Below the pieces are notes generated by a model. It was given only the letters and a program-made list of their open reading frames with translations. It did no database searches and was not told the DNA's origin. Source: a virus. From it: 37,465 nucleotides of DNA. The stretch lies in IMG/VR virus record IMGVR_UViG_3300027861_004152, positions 1 through 37,465 of that record; one strand, 5' to 3'. A program made the position numbers and the translations under genes. Positions 28,408 through 36,542 of this stretch are shown piece by piece (the first letter of the stretch is position 1; the number at the start of each line of letters is the position of its first letter).

Positions 28408-29165
28408 TGAAGATTCTTATTATTGGTGCTCATCCTACGGACATTGTAGATCTAGCAGGAGGTACGGCATTACTGCATTCTCGAAATGGAGATGAAGTAA
28501 TCGGTTGTGCTGTTACGAATGGTATTTATTCTCATGTTGTTGGCCTTGAGACTGACAGTAGAGATGAAATGAAAAAATGGAAAACAATAAAAAAGATGGA
28601 GACTAAAGAGGCTTGTGCAGAAGTAGGGATAAATACTGTGGCTTTTTTGAATCTTGCCGATGAGCCTTTGGTTACTAATAAACCTAATATCGAAAAAATA
28701 AGAGATATTATTTGTAGAACAAAACCAGATACAATAATTACTCATCACCCAAATGAATATGCTCATTGGGATCATGCCGAAGCCGGTAAGATGGTGTGTA
28801 GAGCGATTAAAGGAGCGATTAAATATCCATCTAAACAAAAGCACTATGTTCCTAATGTTTATTTCTTTGGTGTTCAGTCAAGACCTGAAAGCGCAAGGAT
28901 AGGATTTAATCCTTTGCCTCCTACTGTTCTTGTCGATGTTACGGAAGTAATGCAAACTAAGCTAGCAGCTCTTTTCAATTTTGCTTCTCAAGGACTTAAC
29001 GATATGGATGCGTTATGGAGAAGAGCAGATAGCTTCGAGTCAGAAACAGGAAGAGCGGATGGAATCAGATATGCAGAGGCTTTTATTTCTTATTATCCTA
29101 TAAAGAAGAAACTTCTGCCAGAAAGTATCAACACAAGTTTTTATACTAATAAAGAGGTTAGTTGA
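28407..29165 (+). CDS. PIG-L/LmbE-family deacetylase
   Basis: 252 residues. IIGAHPTDIVDLAGGT corresponds to the AHPDD-x-x-x-x-x-GGT motif, and HHPNEYAHWDH to the distal HxxH zinc motif. The usual first Asp of HPDD (catalytic base) is Thr here; the zinc-binding Asp is kept. It would remove N-acetyl from an amino sugar. TGATG overlap with the next gene. Confidence 0.82.
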   Translation: MKILIIGAHPTDIVDLAGGTALLHSRNGDEVIGCAVTNGIYSHVVGLETDSRDEMKKWKTIKKMETKEACAEVGINTVAFLNLADEPLVTNKPNIEKIRDIICRTKPDTIITHHPNEYAHWDHAEAGKMVCRAIKGAIKYPSKQKHYVPNVYFFGVQSRPESARIGFNPLPPTVLVDVTEVMQTKLAALFNFASQGLNDMDALWRRADSFESETGRADGIRYAEAFISYYPIKKKLLPESINTSFYTNKEVS

Positions 29166-30127
29166 TGAAAATCTTAATAACAGGCGGGGCTGGTTTTATA
29201 GGGAGTTATCTTGCCGAGGCACTTATAGATAAAGGTCATAAGATTTTTATTCTTGATGATCTATCTACTGGTACTGATTATAATCTGACTCAAATAGCCA
29301 AAAAAGGTGCTTTTACTTTTTACCCTGGATCTATTACAAAGCCTATGGATGTAGAACTACTTGTTCGTCAAGTTGATCTTATTTTCCATTTAGCCGCGGT
29401 TGTTGGAGTTAAAAAAGTATTGAAGGAGCCTATAAACACTATCCTTACTAATGTAGAAGGGACTGCTAATGTACTGAAGTTTGCTAACAAACATAAGAAG
29501 AAAATCATCCTGGCTTCTACCTCTGAAGTTTATGGAAAAAACGATATGGTTCTTCTTGAAAATTCAGATAGGATTTTAGGAAATGTTATAGATCATCGTT
29601 GGGCTTATGCTTGTTCTAAAACAGTAGATGAATTCTTAGGGCTAGCTTACTACAAAGAGCATGATCTGCCAGTAACTATAGTTAGGTTCTTCAATACTGT
29701 TGGGCCGAGACAAACAAGCGACCATGGCATGGTTATTCCTACTTTTGTAAAGCAAGCATTGAATAATGAAGACCTAACCGTGTCGGGATCTGGAATGCAA
29801 AGCAGATGTTTTTGTCATGTTTTAGATACAGTTTCTTATCTAGTGAAGCTTATGGATTCTGATGGAATTGAAGGTCAGATTTATAATATAGGAAATCCGA
29901 AAAATGGAGTTCGTATATTAGATCTAGCAGACAAAATAATTGAATACGCAGACTCGAAATCAAAAGTACAGCTAATTTACCCTGAGTTGATGTATGGAAA
30001 AGGCTTTGCCGATATGAGATGCAGATATCCTTCTATCGACAAAGTGAAAGACAAAACTGATTATGAATGTCAGTATAGTTTGGATACAACTATAAACAGC
30101 GTAATCAATTATTATGACCAGCGATAA
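29165..30127 (+). CDS. NAD-dependent sugar epimerase/dehydratase (extended SDR)
   Basis: 320 residues from the ATG at 29165, which overlaps the preceding stop. GGAGFIGSY (NAD-binding), LDDLSTG, FHLAAVVGV, STSEVYG, WAYACSKTVDE (catalytic Tyr/Lys) and FFNTVGPRQ are typical of GalE or UDP-glucuronate decarboxylase-like enzymes. The exact sugar is not determinable. Confidence 0.85.
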   Translation: MKILITGGAGFIGSYLAEALIDKGHKIFILDDLSTGTDYNLTQIAKKGAFTFYPGSITKPMDVELLVRQVDLIFHLAAVVGVKKVLKEPINTILTNVEGTANVLKFANKHKKKIILASTSEVYGKNDMVLLENSDRILGNVIDHRWAYACSKTVDEFLGLAYYKEHDLPVTIVRFFNTVGPRQTSDHGMVIPTFVKQALNNEDLTVSGSGMQSRCFCHVLDTVSYLVKLMDSDGIEGQIYNIGNPKNGVRILDLADKIIEYADSKSKVQLIYPELMYGKGFADMRCRYPSIDKVKDKTDYECQYSLDTTINSVINYYDQR

Positions 30128-30356
30128 TTGGAAGCCATTTTATTTTGAGAGTAATAAGTGTCATGGATGGGTTCATTCGAGCCATGAGTGGGAGAAGGTA
30201 AAAGAATTCCATGATCTTTATTATTTAAAAAAAGCTAAAAAATGGCATAGGACTCATAACACCTTGTTAAATTATCCTTATTTTGGATACACTTTGAAAT
30301 GTCAAGGAGTAGAAACATTGTTTGATTTTTTCGTTAACCATGAAATGGAGATGTAA
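30114..30356 (+). CDS. Hypothetical protein
   Basis: 80 residues, rich in His, Trp and Tyr, overlapping the epimerase end by 14 bp. No recognisable domain. No strong ribosome binding site, so coupling to the upstream gene is likely. Confidence 0.5.
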   Translation: MTSDNWKPFYFESNKCHGWVHSSHEWEKVKEFHDLYYLKKAKKWHRTHNTLLNYPYFGYTLKCQGVETLFDFFVNHEMEM

Positions 30357-30357
30357 G

Positions 30358-30561
30358 ATGAATGGAAAAGTAGCAAAAAGACTTAGGAGAGAAGCAAAAG
30401 AAGGATATCCTACCGAAGAGACAGAATACAAGGCTATCAAAAGAACTTTCAAGATGCTCAATCCTAAAACAGAATTAACAGAAGATATCTATAAATATCA
30501 ACTGCTTTGTGACGGCTGGAGAAAAGACTACAAGGACTTAAAAAAAGAATATAGGAGATAA
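30358..30561 (+). CDS. Small basic hypothetical protein
   Basis: 67 residues from the ATG at 30358 (GGAG 7 nt upstream). Highly charged, NGKVAKRLRREAKEGYP, helical; the pattern is seen in small phage nucleic-acid-binding proteins, but no family is assigned. Confidence 0.55.
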   Translation: MNGKVAKRLRREAKEGYPTEETEYKAIKRTFKMLNPKTELTEDIYKYQLLCDGWRKDYKDLKKEYRR

Positions 30562-30562
30562 T

Positions 30563-30748
30563 ATGATTACAGAACGAAGAGAATTCGAGATTATCGCAGC
30601 AGACAAAAGCGATGCTAAGAGAAAAGCAATTTTATTTATTAAGAATCATTTTAATGGAAAAGCAGAAATCATAAACCTTACTACTCTTAGGTCTAATCCT
30701 GAGAAAACATTTAATGTTATCATTAATGTGAAATATGAAGATTCTTAG
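30563..30748 (+). CDS. Small hypothetical protein
   Basis: 61 residues with AGGAG before ATG. The alternation FEIIAADKSDAKRKAI and FNVIINVKY suggests a small alpha/beta domain. Overlaps the glycosyltransferase start by 14 bp. Confidence 0.55.
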   Translation: MITERREFEIIAADKSDAKRKAILFIKNHFNGKAEIINLTTLRSNPEKTFNVIINVKYEDS

Positions 30749-31922
30749 AATAATAACCCGTTTGAATATCGGAGGTCCATCTATTCAGGTTGCTTCTTTA
30801 ACTGAAAAGTTCAAGGAAGAGGGCCATGATATATTGCTAGTTTCAGGATCTATAGAAAAAAATGAAACTCCTTATGATTATGATGGAGAAGTAAAATATG
30901 TTTCTTCATTAAAAAGAAGCTTGTCTTTATTTGACTTCAAAGCGATCTATGATATTTACAAAATAATCGAAGAGTTTCAGCCTGATATCATTCATACTCA
31001 TACTGCGAAAGCAGGTTTTGTAGGTAGAATAGCTGGATTTCTTTTTAATAAAATTGCAGGGGGTAACGCCAAGATAGTCCATACTTACCACGGCCATGTT
31101 TTTCATGGTTATTTTGGCGAATATAAAACATCGTTATTTCTCTTTCTTGAAAGGCAATTAGCAAAAATAACAGATAGGCTTATAGCGATTAGTCCCCTGC
31201 AACAAAAAGAGCTTTGCTTTAAATATGAAATAGGCAAAAACGAACGGTATGAAGTCGTTCCTTTAGGTTTTGATTTGTCTTCTTTGCTTGAGATCCCTAT
31301 AGATCCATGGAAGGAAAAGCTAAATGTTGGAATTGTTGGAAGACTTACCGATATTAAAGATCATGATAGTTTTTTAGATTCGGTAAAAAACTATCAAAGA
31401 CATAGTAAAGGAGAGAGTTGTTTTACTTTTTATGTGATCGGAGATGGAGAATTAAGAACTCATCTAGAGAAAAGAAATTTAAATGAGCTAGGTGGAGAAG
31501 TAAGGTTTTTAGGATGGCAAGAAAAAGAAGATATCTATAATAAAATAGACTTGTTAGTTCTTACATCTAAAAACGAAGGAACTCCAGTTGTGATTATTGA
31601 GGCTATGGCTGCTGGAAAAGCGGTTGTCGCTTCTGATGTAGGGGGAGTAAAAGATCTCTTTGCTACTCCTAGAACTAAGCTGGCCCCAGGAGTTTTTGCG
31701 TATAATAATGGATGGCTACTTAGAAAAGATAGCAGTTTTGTAGATAATTTATCAAGCTTCTTTTGCACTTTACAAGAGATGCTAAATGAAAAGACCTACG
31801 AGGAAAAGATAAACATGATTGTCAGAAAAAATGCAAGACTTCTAAGTAAAAAATTTAATCAAGAGACGTTGTTGATTAACTTGAAAAAGATTTATGAAGC
31901 CTTGACAAAGGAGAAAAAATGA
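30735..31922 (+). CDS. Glycosyltransferase family 4 (GT-B)
   Basis: 395 residues. N-lobe ITRLNIGGPSIQVASL and HTHTAKAGFVGR; C-lobe VGIVGRLTDIKDH, FLGWQ and the donor-binding LTSKNEGTPVVIIEAMAAG with E-x7-E geometry. A retaining transferase that adds a sugar to a surface polysaccharide or lipid-linked acceptor. Stop and next start overlap. Confidence 0.92.
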   Translation: MKILRIITRLNIGGPSIQVASLTEKFKEEGHDILLVSGSIEKNETPYDYDGEVKYVSSLKRSLSLFDFKAIYDIYKIIEEFQPDIIHTHTAKAGFVGRIAGFLFNKIAGGNAKIVHTYHGHVFHGYFGEYKTSLFLFLERQLAKITDRLIAISPLQQKELCFKYEIGKNERYEVVPLGFDLSSLLEIPIDPWKEKLNVGIVGRLTDIKDHDSFLDSVKNYQRHSKGESCFTFYVIGDGELRTHLEKRNLNELGGEVRFLGWQEKEDIYNKIDLLVLTSKNEGTPVVIIEAMAAGKAVVASDVGGVKDLFATPRTKLAPGVFAYNNGWLLRKDSSFVDNLSSFFCTLQEMLNEKTYEEKINMIVRKNARLLSKKFNQETLLINLKKIYEALTKEKK

Positions 31923-32908
31923 GTATCTTAGTAACAGGGGGGGCTGGTTTTATAGGAAGTCATTTTGTAGATAAGCTTTATAAGGAGGGATATGGAAAAG
32001 AAGTTTTAGTTGTTGATAAATTTACTTATGCCGGTAATATGAAAAACTTAGAGAATAATAATCCTCTTCTCTGCATCTGCGATATCTCAGATCCAGAGAT
32101 GGAAGGAATAATAGAATTAGAAAAGGTCGATACTGTTGTTAATTTTGCTGCAGAGACCCATGTAGATAGATCTATTTCTGATCCAAAAGCTTTTATCAAT
32201 ACTGATATAACAGGCTTGGTTAATCTTATTCATATTTGTGTGAGAAAGAACATTAAAAAGTTTGTTCATATATCCACAGATGAGGTTTATGGTTCTATAA
32301 GTTCTGGAGCTTTTATAGAAGAACAAAAATTAAATCCAACTTCTCCTTATAGCGCAAGCAAAGCAAGTGCTGATTTATTATTGCAGTCTTTTTATAAGAC
32401 TTATAACTTACCAGTTGTTATTGTTAGGCCATCAAATAATTATGGTACGAGACAATACCCTGAGAAGCTTATTCCTATGACTATATTAAGGCTTCTCAAG
32501 GGGGAAAACGCTCTGCTGCATGGGGAAGGTCAAGAAGTTAGAGAATGGCTCCATGTGGATGATTGTGTGAATGGTATCTATAAAGTTTTAAGGGATGGCA
32601 AGATCGGAGAGATATATAATTTAGGTTCTTCCAACAGACTGAACAATCTTGTTGTTGTGGAATCAATTTTAACGATTATGGGTTTAAATCCTGATCGAAT
32701 TGAAAAAATAAAAAATAGACCTGGAAACGATTCTAGGTATGCGATTGATTCTATCAAAGCAATGCAAGAGTTGGATTATAATCCTAACAAATCTTTTTTT
32801 ACTGAGATGGAAAAGATCATAAGATGGCATGAAGAGAATATGGATCATTGGGATAATGTCAATACTGATGCCAATATTTATCGAAGCAATAGTCAATATT
32901 TAAGGTAG
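31919..32908 (+). CDS. dTDP-glucose 4,6-dehydratase-like (RmlB family SDR)
   Basis: 329 residues. GGAGFIGSHF, FTYAGN, NFAAETHVDRSI, STDEVYG, YSASKASAD (catalytic Tyr and Lys), RPSNNYGTRQYPEKLIP and REWLHVDD are RmlB signatures. It makes a 4-keto-6-deoxy sugar nucleotide; whether dTDP-, CDP- or UDP-linked is not certain by eye. Confidence 0.88.
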   Translation: MSILVTGGAGFIGSHFVDKLYKEGYGKEVLVVDKFTYAGNMKNLENNNPLLCICDISDPEMEGIIELEKVDTVVNFAAETHVDRSISDPKAFINTDITGLVNLIHICVRKNIKKFVHISTDEVYGSISSGAFIEEQKLNPTSPYSASKASADLLLQSFYKTYNLPVVIVRPSNNYGTRQYPEKLIPMTILRLLKGENALLHGEGQEVREWLHVDDCVNGIYKVLRDGKIGEIYNLGSSNRLNNLVVVESILTIMGLNPDRIEKIKNRPGNDSRYAIDSIKAMQELDYNPNKSFFTEMEKIIRWHEENMDHWDNVNTDANIYRSNSQYLR

Positions 32909-32914
32909 GAGACC

Positions 32915-33469
32915 ATGAAAGGATTTAAGCATCAACAAAGAAAGGACGAGAAAAAACCAAAGAGATTCTTTATCGTTGCGGATGAACATTACGATCATAA
33001 AAATATGATCCAATATGCAGATCGGCCTTTTGAAGATAAAGAAGAGATGAACGAAGCTTTGATCAGGAATCATAATGAAGTAGTAACCGCGGATGATATT
33101 ACTATTCATGCAGGAGACTTTACCTTAAGGAATAAAGACTTTGCTCAAGCTATTATCAAGAGACTTAATGGTCGTCATATTTTTTTGAAAGGTAGTCATG
33201 ATAACTGGCTTTACAAAGACGCACCTATGATTTGGGAAGGAAATATCAATGGGCAGTTTGTGGTAGTTTGTCATTATTGCATGAGGACTTGGGGAAGATC
33301 CCATTATAATTCTTGGCATCTTTTTGGTCATTCTCATGGTAAATTAGATCCAATAGGAAAATCATGGGATGTTGGTGTAGATAACAATAACTATTATCCG
33401 GTTTCTTTTAATAAAATCAAAAAGATAATGTATAAAAGACCTGATAATCCAAACTTAATCAGAAAATAA
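32915..33469 (+). CDS. Calcineurin-like metallophosphoesterase
   Basis: 184 residues with TAGGAG before ATG. FIVADEHYDHKN, HAGDFTL, GSHDNW, VVCHYCMRTWG and FGHSHG give the metal-binding motifs in order. Small phage and bacterial homologues hydrolyse phosphodiesters or nucleotides. It is not part of the sugar pathway by function, though embedded in that block. Confidence 0.85.
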   Translation: MKGFKHQQRKDEKKPKRFFIVADEHYDHKNMIQYADRPFEDKEEMNEALIRNHNEVVTADDITIHAGDFTLRNKDFAQAIIKRLNGRHIFLKGSHDNWLYKDAPMIWEGNINGQFVVVCHYCMRTWGRSHYNSWHLFGHSHGKLDPIGKSWDVGVDNNNYYPVSFNKIKKIMYKRPDNPNLIRK

Positions 33470-33480
33470 AAGGAGAAACG

Positions 33481-33807
33481 ATGAAAGTAAATGAGATTGA
33501 AAACGAGATCAAGGATGAGAATCTGGAAGTTAAAAAAGAAATAGCCAAGAGGAGACTTAAGAAGCTAAACGAAGAAAGACAGTATCTTTATGATAAGGTT
33601 TCTATTCATTATGACCTTCTTGAAGATTCTAAGAAAAAATTAAAAGCGAAAGAGTGCGAATTAAGTGTTTTTAAAGAGACTGATGTTGAGGATATTGAGA
33701 TTCCAGAAACAGAAAGTGGTAGTGGTCCTGATTTTTATAGCTTCTTAGACGATCTAGAAAAACAGATTTCCAAGGGTTTTAATAATTTTGACGGTATTAA
33801 ATGGTAG
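33481..33807 (+). CDS. Coiled-coil hypothetical protein
   Basis: 108 residues with AAAGGAG before ATG. Residues 1-65 are charged heptad helix (IENEIKDENLEVKKEIAKRR); the tail is acidic (VEDIEIPETE) and ends in an aromatic FDGIKW. Function unknown. Confidence 0.6.
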   Translation: MKVNEIENEIKDENLEVKKEIAKRRLKKLNEERQYLYDKVSIHYDLLEDSKKKLKAKECELSVFKETDVEDIEIPETESGSGPDFYSFLDDLEKQISKGFNNFDGIKW

Positions 33808-33977
33808 AACTTGAGAATGGCGGGCCAAAAATAGTATGCAATGAATGCTTTGAGGAAGTCGATTTCTTTGGAGTTGTTTATGAAGATACTATTAAAGAAT
33901 TAATATTATTAGGATGGAAAAGAATTAAATCTTACATGGGTGATATTCATTATTGCCCATCATGTATCGGGAGATAA
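33801..33977 (+). CDS. Tiny zinc-ribbon protein
   Basis: 58 residues overlapping the preceding gene by 7 bp. CNEC in the first third and CPSC at the end form a likely four-Cys zinc site around a short alpha/beta core. One of several such mini-ribbons in the window (4674, 15048). Confidence 0.6.
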   Translation: MVELENGGPKIVCNECFEEVDFFGVVYEDTIKELILLGWKRIKSYMGDIHYCPSCIGR

Positions 33978-33979
33978 AA

Positions 33980-35200
33980 TTGAAAAGACTACACATTCAT
34001 TCAGACAATAGTGAATGGGCTGGATCTGAAAACATGCCTGGAATTATGCTGACTAATGAGAAGATCTATGATAATTACTTAGTTTCTTTTAGCTATCGTG
34101 ATTCACCCGAATATTGTGAGGGTTTTTCTAAATGGGTAAAACCCTTCTCTCATAGGCAATGGGCTGATATTTATCCTATGGATTTTTGGGTAACGAATCT
34201 TTATAAGCTTAGAAAGTATTATAAGCCTATAATGGGGTTGAAATACTTCGCTATGATAGAAGAGGTTATTAAACTCTACAACTTATTCAGCGATATAAAG
34301 CCAGATGTTTTACATATAAACAATGGTGGTTTTCCTGCAGCTACTTCTTGTAATTCTGCAGCTATTGCCGGTAAATTGTTGGGGGTACCTGTTATTACTT
34401 ACACTATTAACTCTGCTGTGAGAGCTAGTTTTGTCGATAAAGTACTTGCTTCTATTGTTAAGAAGTGTGTTACTTTTTTTATTTCTGCTTCAAAGCATTT
34501 AAAGCAGACTTCTGAAACTTTAAAAGAAGATGGAAATTGGATTGTCATTCCCAATACTTTAAGATATGAAGAGCCTAGAGTTTCTCCCGATCAGATTCGG
34601 GAGAAACTCGGTATCGATCCTGAGAAAACTTTCTTCTTGAATGTTGGGGTTATGGAACCGAGAAAATCACAACACTTATTACCTAAACTTCTAAACGGTA
34701 AAAAATCTTTTATTGTTATCAAGGGAGAAGATAAAGGCAATCTTATTAATATCAAAAAGAAGATCATAGAAGAGGATGGTAATGGAGAGTTTAAGATTCT
34801 ACTCAAATCTGAATTTACAGATAGAGAGCTTATTAGTGCATGTGATTATTTTGTTCTTCCTAGTGAGAGCGATGAAGACTTCCCTAATGTTTTATTATTA
34901 GCAATGATGTATGGAAAACCTTCTATTGCTAATGACCTGGCTGGAATTCCTGAAATTATCAATAAAGAAATTCTAGGATCTATTTTTGACTACAGGGGGT
35001 CCTCTTTTACTCATTTTTCACTAAAACTAATGAGCATGATTGATTACAACGAAGGTTCTTTTAATTTGAAAGGAACAGAAACAAATAGAAAAGAGCACCA
35101 CTCAAAAGAAATAAAAGAGATCTATCAAGAAAGATACGGTGAAGACATCGTGATTGATAGATTTTTAAAGACTTGGAGCTTATCTGATGACCTTTTCTAA
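33980..35200 (+). CDS. Glycosyltransferase family 4 (GT-B)
   Basis: 406 residues from a TTG at 33980 with GGGAG 6 nt upstream; this gives the usual N-terminus LKRLHIHSDNSEWAGSE. HINNGGFPAA, FLNVGVMEPRKSQ and VLPSESDEDFPNVLLLAMMYG are GT4 motifs. Upstream ATG 33962 is possible but poorly placed. Probably adds a sugar in surface-glycan synthesis. Confidence 0.85.
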   Translation: MKRLHIHSDNSEWAGSENMPGIMLTNEKIYDNYLVSFSYRDSPEYCEGFSKWVKPFSHRQWADIYPMDFWVTNLYKLRKYYKPIMGLKYFAMIEEVIKLYNLFSDIKPDVLHINNGGFPAATSCNSAAIAGKLLGVPVITYTINSAVRASFVDKVLASIVKKCVTFFISASKHLKQTSETLKEDGNWIVIPNTLRYEEPRVSPDQIREKLGIDPEKTFFLNVGVMEPRKSQHLLPKLLNGKKSFIVIKGEDKGNLINIKKKIIEEDGNGEFKILLKSEFTDRELISACDYFVLPSESDEDFPNVLLLAMMYGKPSIANDLAGIPEIINKEILGSIFDYRGSSFTHFSLKLMSMIDYNEGSFNLKGTETNRKEHHSKEIKEIYQERYGEDIVIDRFLKTWSLSDDLF

Positions 35201-35993
35201 TCCAAAAGTATCAGTGATTATTCCAACTTATAATAGATATTATTCTCTTAGTAAGGCTATTAAGTGTGCTCAGAGCCAGACTTTAAAAGACATTGAAATT
35301 ATCGTTGTTGATGACTGTTCTACAGATCGAACAAAAAGTGTTGTCAAGGTTTATTCTCAGTCCGATAAGAGAATAAAGTATTTTAGGTTGGATAGTAACA
35401 GTGGCTCTCCGGTCGCTCCTAGAAATTTAGGAGCATCAATGGCGAAGAGTGATTATCTTGCCTTCCTTGATTCTGATGATTTATGGGAGATTGATAAGCT
35501 ATCTATTCAATATAAAATGATGTTGGCTGATAAAACTTTTATTTCTTATCATGATTTGAAAGTAAACAAAGACAACCACTTTTATAAGCTTTGGTCTCAA
35601 ATGTCAACCTGTCATGAAGGATTGGTCTTTAAGCATTTATTGAAGAAAAACTTTATTCCTACTTCGTCTGTAATGATAAGGAGAGAAACATACAAAGCTT
35701 TTGGAGGAATGAATCCTAATTATCGCATTTCTCATGATTGGGATTTATGGTTGAGGATAGCATTTCAAGATATTCGTATCAGGCGTTTGAAAGGATCTTA
35801 TGGTACTCTTTCTCTGCATTCTGGATCAGTAATAACAGAAACTCATAAACGTAGAGAAGAATGTAGAAAAATTATTAGAACTTGGAAGAAAAATTGTGAT
35901 TTACTATATTATTATAAGCTTTTATCTTATTATTATTTGATAGAAGTTTATGATTACTTACCAACCTTTATTAAAGATTTTATCAGGAGATAA
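35187..35993 (+). CDS. Glycosyltransferase family 2 (GT-A)
   Basis: 268 residues. VSVIIPTYNRYYSL, IIVVDDCSTDRT, NLGASMAKSDYLAFLDSDD (DxD metal site) and SHDWDLWLR in the acceptor region are textbook GT2 features. Overlaps the preceding gene by 14 bp. Inverting transferase using a nucleotide sugar. Confidence 0.93.
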   Translation: MTFSNPKVSVIIPTYNRYYSLSKAIKCAQSQTLKDIEIIVVDDCSTDRTKSVVKVYSQSDKRIKYFRLDSNSGSPVAPRNLGASMAKSDYLAFLDSDDLWEIDKLSIQYKMMLADKTFISYHDLKVNKDNHFYKLWSQMSTCHEGLVFKHLLKKNFIPTSSVMIRRETYKAFGGMNPNYRISHDWDLWLRIAFQDIRIRRLKGSYGTLSLHSGSVITETHKRREECRKIIRTWKKNCDLLYYYKLLSYYYLIEVYDYLPTFIKDFIRR

Positions 35994-35996
35994 ATA

Positions 35997-36542
35997 TTGA
36001 TCTGCCCAAAATGTAGTTCTACAAATTATGCTACTTACAAACATATGAAAGCTAAAATATGGTGTACGGATTGTAATTTTGTAATAAGAGATGAAGGAGA
36101 GAAACATTTTAATATATACAAATCCGAAGATCATAAAGGTTTGAATTCTATTTTCGAAGATGTAAAATTATTCCATAAAACATTTAATCATTCGGTAAGT
36201 GATAAGCCAAAAGAGCTTTCTAGGGATAGAGCGAATAAACGTCTTCATTGGATGAACTCAGAATTGACTGAGTTCGACGGTGCTAAAGATGTGGTAGATC
36301 AGGCCGATGCAATGATAGATTTGATCTATTTTGCTGTAGGAACATTAGTTGAAATAGGAGTAAAACCACAAAACCTTTGGGATATAGTCCAGAATGCAAA
36401 TATGGCCAAACTTTGGCCAGATGGAAAACCACATTACTATGAAGATGGAAAAGTAAAGAAACCTGAAGGATGGAAAGATCCTTATCCACTTTTAAAAGCA
36501 GAAATAAAAAGACAACAAGGAGAGAACGTTGAAGTTAAGTAA
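35997..36542 (+). CDS. Zinc ribbon fused to MazG/PRA-PH-like pyrophosphohydrolase
   Basis: 181 residues from a TTG with AGGAG 7 nt upstream. N-terminal CPKC and CTDC ribbon (residues about 3-26), then an all-alpha pyrophosphohydrolase core: NSELTEFDGA, DQADAMIDLIYFAVG (the E-x-x-E and D-x-x-D metal-binding pattern) and NANMAKLWPDG. It likely hydrolyses nucleoside triphosphates, matching its place next to ribonucleotide reductase, whose start it overlaps. Confidence 0.8.
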   Translation: MICPKCSSTNYATYKHMKAKIWCTDCNFVIRDEGEKHFNIYKSEDHKGLNSIFEDVKLFHKTFNHSVSDKPKELSRDRANKRLHWMNSELTEFDGAKDVVDQADAMIDLIYFAVGTLVEIGVKPQNLWDIVQNANMAKLWPDGKPHYYEDGKVKKPEGWKDPYPLLKAEIKRQQGENVEVK

